From the NCBI RefSeq assembly GCF_025698545.1, contig NC_068566.1:45301192-45365191 (forward strand): a stretch of 64,000 bases of DNA, read 5' to 3'. This DNA is from Gossypium raimondii (taxonomy: Eukaryota; Streptophyta; Magnoliopsida; Malvales; Malvaceae). Of this stretch, positions 63,103-64,000 are shown piece after piece (position 1 is the stretch's first letter; each line of letters starts with the position of its first letter). The notes under the pieces were generated by a model. The model was given only the letters and a program-made list of their open reading frames with translations. It made no database searches and was not told the DNA's origin. Both the position numbers and the translations under genes were made by a program.

Positions 63103-64000
63103 AGAGAACCTCCTTTCATTACAACCCGAGTCTCATGGGTTTTAGATCGGTCACAAGTTGATGGATGCATAAAGGTTAATAAGTCTCATTGCTTGGAAAT
63201 CTAGGGTTTTTCATTTGGAAAGATGCAATGGATTGCTTTGTAGAGTACCTTATATTACTAAGAACTAGTTTAGTATTGCTTCTAAGAAACATTTAGCTTT
63301 ACTTTTAAGAAACATTTTTGAGACAAAAAGTATTTTTGAGATAAAAATATTGTCAAACAACATGCTTTTGAGCTTTCCAAATGTGCTTTTTGGACAAAAA
63401 AATAAGTTTACAAAATCACATTTTTAGCCAAAAGTAGAAACAGAAAATTTTAACTTTTACTTAAATATATTTTTTTCTCAAAATTACTTTTGAAAAGTAA
63501 TATTAAACTAAACCTAAGCTCGTATAATTAACCTCGGGTTAGCAGTAGACTTGACTCTGGAGGTTGTTTGAGAGTGCAGTCGTCTACGGCTCAAGGCTGA
63601 AATGGTCATTTTTTTTTCAGCTTTTAATGTAAGAAAAAAAATTTCAGACTAAAATAAATAAATTAAATGCCTAGAACATTCAATTTTTCATCATAAATGA
63701 TTCATCTTCTAAATTTTTTTTAATTTTTATTATATTACAATTTATAATTTTTTAAAAAGTTCTAATTTATTATTTCACTTAGAGCCAAAAATACTAAGAA
63801 TAGTTCTGAAAAATAGTAGCGGTGAAGTTATTGACGAAAATAACGTATAAGTGAAATCTGTGAATGCATTTGCGGCTAAAATCCGTTGTTGATTAATCGA
63901 AATGGATGTCAGAATGTTATAAAGCTATCAACATGATTTGTGGTAAATTAAGATCAACCTGGGAATGTTTTGCTATCATCATGTATATTATTTGAGTTAA
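63103..64000. other. Terminal spacer with a possible MITE
   Basis: No gene is visible. At about 63262-63522, GAACTAGTTTAGTATTGCTTCT and AGTAATATTAAACTAAACCTAA form an imperfect inverted repeat around TTTTGAGA-rich DNA, which suggests another MITE. The remainder is AT-rich spacer cut by the window edge. Confidence 0.4.

Overview
The window is nuclear DNA of a flowering plant: split genes with short GT-AG introns, AT-rich spacers, Ty3/gypsy, hAT, Mutator-like and PIF/Harbinger elements, and a plant-type tRNA gene. The protein sequences and the repeat set look like a eudicot of the cotton family (Gossypium-like); that assignment is inference from recognition, not from a search.

Four protein genes look intact and all lie on the + strand. 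They are: a small acylated RING-H2 E3 ligase (6055-7502, 4 coding exons); a UBC4/5/6-type ubiquitin-conjugating E2 (31161-34092, 6 exons); a 33-exon M1 metallo-aminopeptidase with an organelle transit peptide (38299-45365); and a proline/serine-rich 'hydroxyproline-rich glycoprotein family' gene with an expanded C-terminal repeat (58248-61287). A tRNA-Thr(UGU) gene lies at 35764-35835. The E2 and the RING protein both belong to the ubiquitin pathway, but nothing here shows that they act together.

The rest is repeats and broken genes. 1-2280 is a decayed gypsy gag-protease piece. 2678-4232 holds nested inverted-repeat elements. 8300-11220 is AT-rich spacer with MITEs. 11645 to about 14960 is a dead PIF/Harbinger element with transposase and Myb/SANT genes. 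15194-24984 is a full-length Tekay-like chromovirus on the - strand, with near-identical LTRs, a tRNA-iMet primer site and 5-bp target duplications, but a broken coding region. 25874-28101 collects truncated fragments of three unrelated genes (PRORSD1/YbaK-like, 2-Cys peroxiredoxin, bHLH), still with introns. 28626-29573 holds two hAT elements inserted back to back in one target site. 46263-49261 is a solo LTR carrying a nested hAT element. The spacers at 49.5-58 kb and 61.3-64 kb hold further MITEs, SINE-like copies and a local tandem duplication.

The most interesting observation is in the aminopeptidase. Two consecutive microexons of 5 and 12 nt follow a GC-AG intron, and the 12-nt exon encodes the family's catalytic tyrosine. 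No wholly new system was identified. The strongest leads are this microexon pair, the gene-fragment cluster, the double hAT insertion and the young but coding-dead chromovirus.
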